From assembly GCF_032062135.1 (NCBI RefSeq), contig NC_092859.1, positions 52,267,869 to 52,331,868 on the forward strand: a stretch of 64,000 nucleotides of DNA, written 5' to 3'. How positions within the stretch are numbered: position 1 is the first letter of the stretch; each line of letters opens with the position of its first letter. Source of the DNA: Pyxicephalus adspersus. Lineage: Eukaryota; Chordata; Amphibia; Anura; Pyxicephalidae. The notes under the pieces were generated by a model that had not been told where the DNA came from, ran no database searches, and saw only the letters and a program-made list of their open reading frames with translations. This document shows positions 32,400-43,869 of the stretch, one piece after another. The translations under genes and the position numbers were made by a program.

Positions 32400-34230
32400 T
32401 ATGACATTGTGTGGCACTCCAAAGCCTTCATTAATCACTGTCCTTGGGCTGACCACTCTTCAGTCACTATCTCCTTTCATTTACCTCTGGGCCCGGCTAA
32501 AGAGTAGACCTGGAAATGTAATGACCCTATCCTGTTGAATAATAAAATATTTGAATTTATATTTAGAATATGAATATATTAAATATTTGGTGCCCAGGTG
32601 GTGGTAGACTTAATCCCTAAGTTCCTCAAGAATCATTTTTCTGATCATTCCCCACTTCTCACACAGTAGGAGGAATTAAAAACAGTTAAAATCCCCTGCA
32701 TAAGCAGAATATTTCCCCAGATACTTTTTTGGAATCAACCTCATCAAGAGCCCACCTTCTTCCCTATATTAATCTATCATACCAAAATTTCCAAGATCAC
32801 ACCAAAAAAATTACTTTAATCAATTTGGAGACAAATGTGGTAGATTGCTGGCAAGAGGACTTCATCTGCAAGCTGCCACCACTTATATTACAGCTCTACC
32901 TACCTAATAATTAGACCCTGATATTAACACTAAACTAGAATCTTCTTTTTACGACAAAAGAGGTGTAATTCGCCATTAAAAAATCCCCCTGAGCGCAAGA
33001 GTCCTTGCCCTGATAGATTCACCCCACGATTCATGCTTCTAATCTTTTTGTCACAGATCAGCACTACAGCTGATCTGGTACTTGTTGTTCACCAGGTATT
33101 TGTCAAATCAGCAGCAGTCAAATCAAAAGCAGCCTTGGAGGTAGAGGCGTCGCTGGACTTTTCCAGCTGATTCATCTGCACCTGCTCATCCAGTTCCGGC
33201 CCAGCCTGCCTGTTAACCTCACTATATAAGCTGTGTTCATACAGCCACTACTTGCTTTTGCATAAGGTGTGTTTACCAGAGGCTCCAGCCTGTGTCTATT
33301 TCCAGTATTTTCTGGTCCTGCTCTGGTTTTCGAGGTTCCCTATTTGTTTGGTACTACGCTTAAGTTCCATCTGCAGTCAGCTGCTGTCTGCACGGGTGTG
33401 TCGGAGGGCCGCAACCTGGGCACCGTCTGCAGCAAAGTCCATCACTCCTTGCGGGGTGCTCTGGTAAATGCCAGGTGGTTCCTTAGACTCTGCGCCTCAG
33501 CTCATACCTCCGTCAAACGTGCAGATTGCACAGAGCGTCCACTTCCTCATACTTGTGGCAGATCTGTGACACATTTCTTTTTTGACAAAAATCTTATTTC
33601 TTTTTTAACCGGAATCTTTTCTTTGGTCTTTACCACTATTCAAGGTTTGGAGGCACACATTACCGTGCTCCCCAAACCTGAAAAGGACCACACTGTCTGT
33701 ACTAATTTTGGGCCAATATCCTTAATTATTGTAAATTCAAATTTGCTTGCGCCATATATATGCCTACACTGAAGCATAATGACAAGGTAGGGTTTATAAT
33801 TGGAGGAGAAGCTAGAGACAACACCCTTTAGACAATTTTAGTATATTACCATGCTAAAACAAAGAAAATCCCTATGTGCCTTCTATCTATGGATGTGGAA
33901 AAAGCATTTAATATGGTCAATTGGCCTTTCATCTATTCAGCTTTACTTCACATTCGCCTGGGCCCATGCATGATTCCGTGTATTGTCTCTATCTCCTAAG
34001 GCTCCAGTAAGGACAATTGGGTCTTTGTTGGACACCTAGGCAGGGTTGTCCTCCTTTCATCACTTCTATATGGTATTGAAATAGAACATCTAGCAATAGC
34101 TCTGCGTTTCAAACCAGATATCCAAGGTCTGGAGGTTAAAGGTCCACTAAAAAATTTCACGCTTTGCAGATGATCTCCTCGCACGCATCTCAGTCCCCTC
34201 AGTCCCCTCTATGCTGAAAGAATTTGAACA
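32400..34230 (+). pseudogene. L1 LINE ORF2 (endonuclease end to palm), split by an LTR
   Basis: The endonuclease end appears as WADHSSVTISF-like text near 32450. A RT N-terminal block, PERKSPCPDRFTPRFM, lies at 32988-33036 (the K-x-PGPDGFTP motif). An LTR interrupts at 33049-33571. The L1 resumes with IQGLEAHITVLPKPEKDH then NFGPISLI (33640-33735), MCLLSMDVEKAFNMVNWPF (about 33870-33930) and IEIEHLAIALRFKPDIQGLE (34075-34135). The YADD box is lost. A palindromic MITE follows at 34318. Confidence 0.75.
33049..33571 (+). mobile_element. Ty3/gypsy-type solo LTR, 523 bp
   Basis: The ends TGTCACAGATC and GATCTGTGACA are perfect 11-bp inverted repeats. The flanks CTTTT (33044-33048) and CATTT (33572-33576) are a 5-bp target duplication with one change. 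A TATATAAGC promoter-like box is at about 33223-33231. The ends match those of the chromodomain gypsy LTR at 48808-49525 (TGTCAC...GTGACA). The open frames inside are LTR text. L1 text runs up to it and resumes after it. Confidence 0.8.
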
Positions 34231-34317
34231 TTGAACATTGAAACATAGTTTCAATGTTTCAATCTCCTACCCAACATCCCTATGCTCTTCTACTCTTCTA
34301 CTTTCCAACTATGGGGC

Positions 34318-34552
34318 TGATTTATTAAAGATCTCCAAGGCTGTAGAGGATACACTTTCATCAGTGAAGCTGGGTGATAAAACAAACCTGGAATAGATTT
34401 CTTAAAAGTCCTTTGATATTTGTAAGGAAATGTTTTTTGAATCCTGGACCAGACCTATTTCAGATTTGCTGGATCACCCAGGTTCACTGGTGAAAGTATA
34501 TAATCTCCAGCCTGTAGAGCTTTGATAAATCGGTCTCTATGTATTAAATATG
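34318..34552. mobile_element. Palindromic MITE (AAAGCTCTCC family)
   Basis: The arms begin TGATTTATTAAAGATCTCCA and end CCAGCCTGTAGAGCTTTGAT. TCATCAGTGAAGCTGGGTGA and its inverted partner GGATCACCCAGGTTCACTGG lie inside. It separates two parts of the L1 at 32400-35450. Confidence 0.8.
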
Positions 34553-34554
34553 TG

Positions 34555-35450
34555 TGAGTCCATATACCATTCAACCCCACCAAACTGTTTACTTCTAATT
34601 ACCCTCCAATGCTTCAAAAACTCCACTCTGATTTCAAACGATGACTTTTGCTTGGTTTGCCAGGATTATTACACATAAAATGAATGTCCTACCACAGTTC
34701 CTGTACCTTTTTCACACAATTTTGCCATCTACTTTGCCTCATCTGACAAATTACATAACCTTTTTCGAACATTTCTTTTGGAATGCTAGACACCCTTGCA
34801 TTGCCATTTGGTATTTAACACAACCTTAAAAAAGAGGTGGATCTGAAGCGCCAGACATGTTAGCATACAACCATGTTTCGGTATTTGTATGTTTGGTGAA
34901 TTGGTTTCATAACTGGGAACAAAAAGGCTGGGTCCTGTGGGAGGTTTCTCTCTCACCCATAGATTTTAGATCTTTTTCATAGGTAGCCCATTCCTTCTTC
35001 AATTAGATTTTCTGTGGGAAATTATCACCTAAACAGGGTCCTAGGATTCCTTTGTTTGACAATCCACCTTTCCTTCCAGATATATAGACTGGACATCCTA
35101 TCATGGGAGGCTTCTACAGCGCATCGAACAGTTCTCCAAAATGATCAGGTTCCCCCTTTATCATCTACTTCCACTTCTTATCAGGGCAGGTGCAGACAAT
35201 AGCATGTTCCTTCAATAAAATAGTCTCGCCCCCCTCTGTTTTTTTGATGTTGGGAACCACAACTGAGTGGCCCTATCCCTGAATCAGATTAGAGTAAAGT
35301 CTATATTTTAACTCATAAACTTTCTCTCACATGCAAAGCACAGGAGATGAATTTTAAGATCCTCACTGGGGTCATTGGCCAGTAGAGGTATTTAGATTTT
35401 CTTCTGCCTCGCCTGATACTTGCTGACTTATGTATCTTGACTTCTGGGCT
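34555..35450 (+). pseudogene. L1 LINE, C-terminal part
   Basis: The frame 34641-34829 reads FAWFARIITHKMNVLPQFLY then FHTI, the L1 SWFGRI-x-x-x-KMN-x-LP block. This is followed by FFEHFFWNARHPCIAIWYLT and, after a shift, RYLYVW-like and KAGSCG-like text to about 34960; further weak L1 similarity runs to about 35400. It belongs with the 32400-34230 piece. Confidence 0.7.
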
Positions 35451-36140
35451 TATGTATCTTGACTTCTCAATTATTGCCCTTGGTCATGAGGTATGGCGAA
35501 GAATGTTTAAGAAGAACTTTCCTACCTATATGTTAATTCATGATTACAGATTATATTATCCCCAATGGGGTCTTAGTCATGAGCCACTGATGTTGGGGTT
35601 TGAATTTATTTCCCTTCAGATAAAAGACTGTATTCTGACCTCTAAAGGTTTTTCACTCATTTGTATGAAAAGGCCAGATTTAGCCTGCTGCGTGGTCTGC
35701 ACCCCTAGCTCCATCTCTCCATAGGAGTGAACATCCAGTGATGTGAGAAATTTACCATGCAGCAGGCTGCGAGAAGATGTTGACAAGACAAGATGTTGAA
35801 CAATGTGTGCCTGGTTGCTCAAGGCATACCATGTATTCACATATGTTGCACACAGCAAAAGAAGCATCAATAAAAGCAACCATAAAAAATACTTATTCAT
35901 GGTATCAATAGTGAACTAAAGCCCCATGACACAATGCTCTCAGGGTTGTGTAAAAGTCAGAGTTATCTTCAGCTTCAATGGGCAGAAACCTGCAAACTTG
36001 TCCTTCAAAAACTTGTGTTTGTCTTTGGGTGTTTTTTTTTTATCAGTATCTTTTTTTATGTCCACCACCCCATGTCTTGTCCAGAACACTATTATATTTC
36101 TTGTTTTACCCTGACCCAGAGAATGCCAAACAAGTGCCAA
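35451..36140. other. Stretch without recognised genes
   Basis: Several small overlapping frames (35437-35724, 35616-35900, 35934-36283) show no domain and contradict one another. I see no splice-bounded exon. Confidence 0.3.
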
Positions 36141-36149
36141 TGTGTAAAA

Positions 36150-36600
36150 AGTGCTGCTTGTCTAGTTCTTGTGAACTAATTTCACAATTGGAATACACCA
36201 TGAAAAAGAAACCATCACAGGTCTATTGTTGTCTTACATACAAGCTTTCTACTGAAAAGCTTCTACAATCAAGCATACTATAGCAATCTTTGTAATATAT
36301 TTCCACACTTTCAAATAAACAAAAAGATGGTTGCCAGTTCTTTTTGGACTGTAAAACTATTTCTTTAAAAAAAGAGCCTGTGCCTCCCAGCCCCTACCTG
36401 CTTCCAAATTCTGTAAAAAGCTTTCCAAGTAAATGCTATTATTTTTTTTAACACAATGCACCTAAACAGCTCTCAATCAAATGTTATAATACAAACAATA
36501 CACAAAAAAAACTATTCAAAAGAGGTGAGTGTGCTGTAGATTTGTTAACCCTCTATGGCCACCAGCATGGTGTCCAAATGAAACAAAATAGATCTGTTAG
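36150..36600. repeat. Dispersed repeat, copy A of a pair
   Basis: This copy shares many phrases with 39535-39925, in the same order: AGCTTCTACAATCAA, CAATCTTTGTAATAT, TCTGTAA, AACAGCTCTCAAT, TATAATACAAACAATAC and GGTGTCCAAATGAAACAAAA. The two copies flank the exon at 38290. The family is unknown; no coding content. Confidence 0.75.
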
Positions 36601-36619
36601 CCACAAATGACTTCGGGAC

Positions 36620-37460
36620 TACAATCACAACCACAAAGGCAAAAAACTTACAAAAAGTAAGGTATGTCTGCTTTGTATGTCCTTGGCCAATGTCCTTGAC
36701 ACCTGCTTTTTCTAAAACATGGTTTTCAGTGGTACTCTACCACCACTGGAAGTACAATTACCACCACCACTACCACCATTAGCACCACCACCCCTACCAT
36801 CATCATCGCAGAAGCATCTGCAGAATCAAGACATCAAATCACAACAGTGCTCCTGTAAATACTTGCATGCTTTGCATTTCTCTCTTGTTGCTCTTCCGGA
36901 TTGGATCTATGTTCTGCATCATTTTGCAGCTCCTCTTCATCATCAGCTCTTGTTTCTTATGATATACACAAACTGCTTCTTTTGATTTCCTGAGAGACAG
37001 AAATACTGTCTGAAAACTGAAGAGGGGATTGAGTACTTGTGTCTTTAAAGGGAGTGATTATGAGTGTTGTGGAGTAAGCAGAAGTACTTTGGCTCCAGAG
37101 TAATGTACTACATTCACTATCTTCATCTCCCTGCTGTGGCTGAGATGGTAAATGAGCTATCCAGTCCACAAGTGGTGATGGTAAGAGTCTGACTCTTGCT
37201 ACTATGCGAAAACATGCATACCAAGAACACTTTCTGTCTGCTACCACTAGTAGTGCTGTGTTTAGTAGTGGCACTGATCTCACTCCTGCTGCAGCCCATT
37301 GTTTGATAAATTTTGGATTCAGACCCAAGTGGGTTTGTCAAGGAACCACTAGTGGCCGCTGGTCTTTCATTAGGCCTACTTCCATTGCTTACAATAAACC
37401 CAATGATGACATTTTCACACTTGCACAATCAAGAGTCCACACTTTGATAGCCAAATAATG
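36620..37460. other. Repeat-like stretch with open minus frames, family unknown
   Basis: The minus frames 37328-36957 (123 codons, start MGLNPKFIKQWAAAGVRSVP) and 37428-37123 are open. A (CCA)n-rich patch lies at 36738-36800. The rich Ser/Thr/Gln content and the position next to a dispersed repeat suggest a decayed DNA-transposon ORF, perhaps hAT, but no motif is decisive. Confidence 0.25.
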
Positions 37461-37780
37461 AAAAAAACTGGCAATTTTTATTAACAAGAGTTTAGGATAA
37501 TGCATGTGTGTAACTTAGATTAATTGTTTGATCTTACTTAGTGAACAGTCACACTATGACAACAACTGGAAACATGTAATTACCAACAATGGGGAAAAAA
37601 TTCTGTATGTAACTATAAGTAATTGCTGTAAGTTTAGTATTTTTTGATTATTTAATTTTTTTTAAATTTTGCTTATATATACAACTAAATTACAAAACCA
37701 TACCATACAAAAAAATAAAACACAATACACTTATAATACAAAGTCTTCTAAGAGAAAAAAATATAACATTTCCTTTTTAT

Positions 37781-38027
37781 GAAGAAAGGACCTCTAATGG
37801 CCTTGTATATCTGTGCGTGAATAACAACCTACTAACAATTGTGGCTAAAAATAAAAGGGGGGGGGGGAGAAAGGGCTTCAAATGGCCTTATATATCTGCA
37901 TGTGAAAATCAACCTACTAACAAACGTTAGGGAAAAAAAAGGGGGGGGGGGATGAAGAAAGGGCCTCTAACAGCCTTATATATCTGCACGTTAAAATTAA
38001 CCTACTAGCAAACAAACGTGAGGGAAA
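37781..38027. repeat. Minisatellite, ~87-bp unit x3
   Basis: Three units start near 37781, 37867 and 37954, each with GAAAGG-CTTC/CCTC-TAATGGCC-TTATATATCTGC followed by AACCTACTA-CAA. The units are separated by G runs of 10-12. It lies about 260 bp before the acceptor of the exon at 38290. Confidence 0.85.
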
Positions 38028-38289
38028 AGTTTAGTATTTTTTAAAACTTGATTTACCTAGTTAGCAGTAGGTGGTCTTTGCAAATACTATATACCCTAAT
38101 ATAATCTATTTTTTATTAAATTGCCCTAATTAGGAGTAGCAGAGTATACTACATTGGCAAACACTGTATCCCTCTTTTTATGCTGAAAAGAAGTATAGCA
38201 CTTGATTTCACAATTGTTACCACAGAAGAATGTTCCTAATAACTACATGCAGGTGTAAATGACTAGTATTGATATTATATCCTTTTCAG

Positions 38290-38419
38290 TGTTCTGTGAC
38301 CTGTGGCAATGGAACCCAAGAAAGGCAAGTTCTTTGTGGTGCAAATGACAATACAACAGTGAGCTGTAGTGGTGAAAAACCAGAAACTATACGAATTTGC
38401 AAACTCTCATCTTGTACCA
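38290..38419 (+). CDS. ADAMTS (ADAMTS2-like) exon: third TSP1 repeat in the window
   Basis: This internal exon has 130 nt. The acceptor is ATCCTTTTCAG with phase 0, continuing ...SPWSE|CSVTCG from exon 29710-29917. The donor is ACCA|GTAAGT, leaving one base. It reads [20 protein letters not shown], then [20 protein letters not shown], then SCT. The six cysteines of the repeat are SEC-VTC-VLC-VSC-RIC-SSC. CSVTCG fits the O-fucose consensus, and NGT and NTT are potential N-glycosylation sites. The repeat is shorter between cysteines 3 and 4 than the preceding ones, as is usual for the last TSP1 repeat of this clade. Confidence 0.93.
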
Positions 38420-39534
38420 GTAAGTCTCATCCTTTATATTTATAAACTTTTGAGTACTGATTTTGGGAAGAATGCCTAAATCTGATTGATGACTGTCATG
38501 TTAGGCAGTGATATAACAGCATATACAGTATGTACAAGTTACATTCAGCACTTTAACTCTGTTTCCATGTATTTTTCTATATTCGAAGATAACACTGATC
38601 TGCTGCATTGTTTCCACCTCAATGCATGCGCTCAAAATGACAAACCTCCTCTCATTACAGACCTCCTCTCGTTTCAGTGCTGACATTATATTGATATTGA
38701 GTAGTGCATGAGTATGTCTGAAATCTGTCACATGGGTGGGGCCAAGCCCAGCAGAATCTGTGAAGATGGAGCAGTCAGGCCCTATATGCAGATCCACAGT
38801 AGGGGGCAGTGCTAACCAAGTCTAGAGGCAAGCTAAGGACCTTATCCTCCCACCAGTCTCAGCAACGCATCTAGCTGTTGTATGCATGGATGAGGGTGTG
38901 CAGCAATGAAGAGCAGAGTTTTTGTTGCCATTGTGACTGTTGAGACCCTTTCCAGTTGTTCCACCCTCTTTTCTCTAGATTGTGAATTAGCATAGGCAAA
39001 ATCCTCCTCTCTCTTTTATGTCTCTGCTGTAATTGTTCCATGAAAGCATGTACCTTTATTGTTGTGGTTTTTATACTTTATTTATGCTTATTTTGTACTT
39101 GTTTTGTCCAATATTTCTATTGCATAGGTATGAACTGTTAATTTATTGTTACCCACTATAGTCTCTATTATACTCAATAGTGTTTAAAAAAAAATAATAA
39201 GCATAATCTTACATAATAATATAAAGTGTCCCAGTCAGTCGGTGTAAATGTCCCTGTCACATTTGGGTTGGTAAGCTGGGAAAATCAATCAAAACATTTG
39301 CAAAAACGTCATCTCATTAAAAGTTTATGGTTTTCTAAGTGTCCTAGGAGCCAGATACACACCCTGTGCTGTTTACATCTCATATAACTGACAGGGCTAA
39401 GCCAAGTAGGTGAAACTCATCAATATTACAAACATCACTTAAGCATTGGAAAATCTTTTGTACATACAACATTACAAACAATTTACAACAGTAAAGCAGG
39501 GCCATTGAAGACCTCGTCAAATGTTCCTTCTTGG

Positions 39535-39925
39535 GCTAATTTCACAACTGGAATGCACCGAAAAAAAAAAAGGTTGCTACTGCTGCCTTACATACCAGCC
39601 ATGTTTTGAAAAGCTTCTACAATCAACCACACTATACCAATCTTTGTAATATTTCCACACCTTCAATAAAGCTGCCAGTTGTTTTTTGGATGATAAAAAA
39701 AACCCAAAAAAACGTGTCTCTGCTTCTCAGCCCTCAGATCATGCCAAATTCTGTAATAAACTTTACAAGTAAATGCTGTTCAATGCATGTAAACAGCTCT
39801 CAATTAAAATTTATAATACAAACAATACCCAAAATATACCTAATCAAAAGAGATGAGTGTGCTGTAGGTTTGTTACTCCTCATTACCACCAGGCTGGTGT
39901 CCAAATGAAACAAAATAGATCTGTA
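39535..39925. repeat. Dispersed repeat, copy B of a pair
   Basis: The partner of 36150-36600, in the same orientation, with many point differences and small indels. It ends GTGTCCAAATGAAACAAAAT, and then runs directly into a palindromic MITE. The open frame 39606-39908 is not coding. Confidence 0.75.
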
Positions 39926-39929
39926 GAAG

Positions 39930-40130
39930 AAGTGTAGAAGATACACTTTCATCAGTGAACCTGGGTGATCCAGCAAAACTGGAATAGATTTCTTAAATGT
40001 AATTTGCTATTTTTTAGCAAATGTTTTCAATCCTGGACCAGATTCATTTAAGGTTTGTTGGATCACTCAGGTTCACTAATAAAAATGTATCTTCTCTAGC
40101 CTTGGAGAACTTTAATAAATCAGGTCCTTG
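39930..40130. mobile_element. Palindromic MITE (AAAGCTCTCC family), left tip lost
   Basis: TACACTTTCATCAGTGAACC, GGGTGATCCAGCAAAACTGG and the inverted right half GGATCACTCAGGTTCACTAA, CTAGCCTTGGAGAACTTTAA match the family. The first ~25 bases are missing or replaced. Confidence 0.75.
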
Positions 40131-40189
40131 GTGATATCCCTATCCAAGGGAGCAAAGTCTTTACCAAGTAACTGTAAACTTACAAGCTA

Positions 40190-41090
40190 TAGTTTGAAAG
40201 AGAGTAGGATGAAGAGTTTGTGCTAGAAAATAATATTTTAGGTGATACCATGTATTCAAGAAGGGCTAAAGTTGTCTAACAAATCTCTCTTTTTTTGAGG
40301 AAGTAAGCAAACATTTAGACAATGGAGTAGCATTTGATGTGCTATCCCACAGATGTTTAATATGTAATTTAAGGTACAAAGGTTTAGATATTTTAATTTG
40401 TTAATGGATAAAGAACTGGGCTAAGGGCCATAAAAATGATTCATACTCTAAATGGTTAGCAATAGTGCAGGCCAGAGTTCAATGTTGGGACCCTTAACAT
40501 ATCAACCTTTTTAACATATTTAAATTATATAGGGTATTAAATAGTTAGGGACCCCTTCTGGGTTTGCAGAGGACACTAAATTATGTAATAGAATAAACCC
40601 CCTACAAGATGTCTCTAACCTACAGGCGGAGCTTGATGGAACAGTATGATTGTGCAGCCAAGTGGCAAATGACTTTTAATATTAATGAATACAAAGTTAC
40701 ACATTTGGGGCTAACAACATGCATGTTTCATACAGTCTAAGGAGAAAACATTTTGGGCAGTCAAAATGGAGAGGTATCTGAGTGTTTGGTAGATCACAGA
40801 CTTTGTAATAGTATGCAATAACAAGCTGCAATTTCTAAATCAAGTAAAATACTTTCTTTTATTATGTCATACTATCTGGAATATGCACTCCAGTTTTGGG
40901 CACAGGTTCACAAAGGATTTTGTGAAACTGGACAAAGTGCAGAGAAGGATAACTAAACTGATGGGAGGCATGAAGGAGCTCATCTATGAAGAAGTAATAA
41001 CTAACCTGAATATTTTCTTCATTGAGATAAGGCATTTAGGGGAGGGTTTATGGGGGTTATGAGGTCGTTATGAGGTGTTAAGGGTTTAGG
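40190..41090 (+). pseudogene. CR1-like LINE ORF2 fragment, heavily decayed
   Basis: Recognisable blocks are a GFAEDTKLCN-like region near 40565-40585 (the ADD box mutated), AAKWQMTFNI-like text near 40650, ISGICTPVLGTGSQ-type equivalents of LEYAVQFWAP near 40875-40910, and KLDKVQRRITKLMGGMKEL near 40925-40980. The order follows the copy at 26540-27650. Confidence 0.65.
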
Positions 41091-41204
41091 ATCACCCGAC
41101 ATAAATATTTAAATGGTTCTTGTAGAGCACTTGCTTCAAATTATTCACATTAGTTTGAGAAAATAAAAGGGGGAATTCTTAATGTGTGTTACTTCCCCCA
41201 CCTT

Positions 41205-41335
41205 CCAGATTGTAAGCTCTTCGGGGCAGGGTCCTCTCCTCCTGTGTCACTGTCTGTATTTGTCTGTCAATTAATTTAATGTTTAGCCCTCCATAATATG
41301 TGGGTGCTGTATAAAGTTTATTATTAAAAATATTA
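41205..41335 (-). repeat. Dispersed short repeat (TTATACAGC...CTTACAATCT)
   Basis: The reverse complement of the element at about 60640-60765: both contain the phrases AGATTGTAAGCTCTTC, GGTCCTCTCCTCCTGTGTCA and a (TAA)n tail near the ATA-rich end. It is a frequent short interspersed sequence in frogs and fish; I cannot name the family. Confidence 0.65.
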
Positions 41336-41441
41336 ATAATATTAATAACTCTTGGGGAATAGACTTCCTTAGGAAGTAGATAGGGATGTTTAATAAATTG
41401 TTTTAAAAATGCTCAATGCATCTATTTATACACAGAATGTA

Positions 41442-41670
41442 CAGTTAGATCCATAAATATTTGGACACAACTTTTTCTAATTTTGGTTCTGTATATTACC
41501 ACAATTATTTTTAAATGAAACAACTCAGATGCAGTTGAACGGCAGACTTTCAGCTTTAATTCAGTGGGTTGAACAACAAGAATTGCATACAAATGTGAGG
41601 AACTAAAGGTTTTTTTTACACAATAACTTCATTTTAGGGGCTAAAAAGTAATTGCACAATAGACTCAAAT
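41442..41670 (+). mobile_element. Solo Tc1 end (same family as 10521-11743)
   Basis: This starts CAGTTAGATCCATAAATATT after a TA at 41440-41441 and follows the Tc1 inverted repeat for about 225 bases, to AAAAAGTAATTGCACAATAG. The remainder of the transposon is replaced by the hairpin repeat at 41690. No second end is present. Confidence 0.8.
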
Positions 41671-41689
41671 GCTTGCGTGCGTCCAATCA

Positions 41690-42100
41690 GCTGAGACCAC
41701 AAAGTTCCCACCGTCACTGGGCTTTACTTATCAGCCTGGTGACCTTGGAAACTGAACTGCAGATGAACTCTCAATGGAGTTCATCTAGTGCCCTGGGATT
41801 GCAGTGGATTCTCAGGGCTGCATTCATTCATGCGGCCCTGGGAATCCTGTGTGCGATTCCCGGCTTTCCTCAGCCAATCAGAGAGCACTAGAGGCTTTTA
41901 ATGGGGAGACTTGTCCCCATTCAACCTCTGGTGCCGGGGATCACACGCTAAGCTGATCAATGAATGCAGCTGGAGCTGCATTCATTGATCAGCACAGCCC
42001 GCAATCTTTTTTTTTTTAATTCGATCTCGTTTGGCGAATTTACACTGGTCATTTTCGCTTACAATTTCGGTAAGCAAGAACGTCCGACTTTGCCACAAGA
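41690..42100. repeat. Hairpin-rich repeat with a perfect 20-bp palindrome
   Basis: The 20-bp arms 41952-41971 and 41974-41993 (GCTGATCAATGAATGCAGCT and its complement, two bases between) are perfect inverted repeats. GCATTCATTCATGCGG-type text and GATCTCGTTTGGCGAATTTA, then TCGGTAAGC, recur in related form at 47985-48480. It is a non-coding interspersed element. Confidence 0.6.
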
Positions 42101-42129
42101 TAGAGTTTTATAAATACATTTATAATACA

Positions 42130-43090
42130 GTAAAATCACCTTTGTATAGCAAGGGAGAGAGTTTAGCATCGTGTCTAGAGGATTGGACCAATCATTGGGA
42201 CTAAGTGCCGTAAGGATGGACGTTGCGTAAGCTTTCAGTTGAAGTAAGGGCTGGAGAAAGGTACTCTGAATTTTCCAGGTTCCTGCAGCGTAAGTTTTTT
42301 CCTATTCTGGGATCAGGGAGGTCCCTGACAATGGTGATATCTTCCTCATTACAACATTGAAGTGTTGCAGAAGTGCAACTAGGCTGAAAATCTGGGTTAC
42401 CCCATAGAAGAAGAAAAAGTAAGTAGTGGGTATTAACAAAGTAACTCCTATGCACTCTATGCCACATTAACTACTTGAAAAATAGAAGAGGAATAGTTTT
42501 GGCACTTTTGGGCAACAGCTTTTTATGTTGTGTGTAAATGGGCTGGAAGGGATTGATGGGAGGGCAAATGTAAAAATCCAAGTTTTAGTGTAAATGAAGG
42601 TATTATGTATCCAATCTTTTAAGAAGGGTGGTAATATTATAAGACCTAATATATGATATGATTTATATGATATTCCCCATTATTTATTTTTTACAGACTC
42701 TTCTGCTTTTTCTTTGCCTCATATGAATTTAAGAGGATTAACCTCCTCTTTCACACCTTTCATTTTGGGGAAAAAGGACTCCAAAGTTAGCCAGCATACA
42801 TATTCTACAGCAACCCCTGAACAATTCTCTCAGTGAGGATTATTGGGTTTTACACAGATAACAGAACGTACACAGGGGGTAAAATTGACTGCATGGAGGC
42901 ATGTTTTTTTTGAGGGGGGGGGGGAGCTCTTCAGCCTTGGGGGCTTTATTAAATCAGGCCCAATGTGTTTGTGTGTGGCTGTCAAAAAATCCCAATTCAC
43001 CATGTCAAATGCCTTCTCAGACTTGGTAGAGATTAGTAACAAGAGAACAAGGGCTTGGAGTAAGGCTTACCTGCTCAAAATCAATGAGGC
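42130..43090 (-). pseudogene. L1 LINE fragments (palm block and C-terminal block)
   Basis: The minus frame 43042-42830 reads LLISTKSEKAFDMVNWDFLT then ATHKHIGPD, the L1 D-x-EKAFDR-x-x-W-F-x-x-x-x-x-x-IG palm motif. Further along, the minus frame 42467-42201 reads LLFLLLWGNPDFQPSCTSAT then DITIVRDLPDPRIGKNLR, an L1 C-terminal block. The text between them is deleted or replaced. A short piece of the AAAGCTCTCC family lies within at about 42930-42955. Confidence 0.7.
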
Positions 43091-43159
43091 TAGGGAGGTT
43101 CAGGAGGAAACCCTTATAAGTAATAAGTATTTGATCCCGTTAGAGTTTTGGTGATTTTA

Positions 43160-43865
43160 AAAACACTATTTTATACTCACTAGTTAAATCATGTGACAAT
43201 TAGCACAACGGGGTTGATATATCATGTGTGTAATAAAGAATTATTGTAGGCTATTGCTGGCTGCTGACTTTGTATATTAATTAAATGCTTGATGGAAGGA
43301 GAATACCAGGATGATACGGGACCTTGGGAAACTTGCAGAGGGATCAAGGAGGGATCTGCAAAGTTAAAGGGGTGTGCGTTTTTTTTTTGTTTGGTTAGCT
43401 TTAGGCTAATCAGAAACATTTATATAAATGTAACACACTTTTGTACATAAATACTATTTCAATAAAATATATTCTATGTATGTAGTACAGATGATGTTTG
43501 CCATTGCTGTGGACAGGTACCCGTCTGTTTTTTGTCAAAAGGTAAGGGTGCTAAATGCTTTTTGCCCCCCACCTTTTTGGGAAACCCAGATTCCAGAAGA
43601 TTTTATGGATAGGAGAGGTGGCACACATGCATGCTGCCCAATCCTATCCAAAAAGGCCCAAAGCCCATTAAAAACTTGGTTTAAAAAAAAATGGGGGGGA
43701 AGCACCACACTGTTTTTATTTTTTATTTTGAACTTTTTTGGCATTCATCAAGAGGAGAGTGGTGTCACAGAGTGTGGCGGGGGGGATCCCTGACCAACAC
43801 AAAGTTGTTCAAAATTGGTGTATAGTTGACTAAAGAAAGACAGTGTACAGAAAGTGTAAGAGTTG
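43160..43865. other. Repeat-like stretch without recognised genes
   Basis: It contains poly-T and poly-G/A patches and overlapping low-value frames (43476-43793 plus, 43744-43535 minus). No domain, exon or element end is seen. Confidence 0.3.
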
Positions 43866-43869
43866 AGTA

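Noticed and set aside
36719..36985. Proline-rich 88-codon frame
   Set aside because: The prolines come from a (CCA)n patch; nothing else supports a gene.
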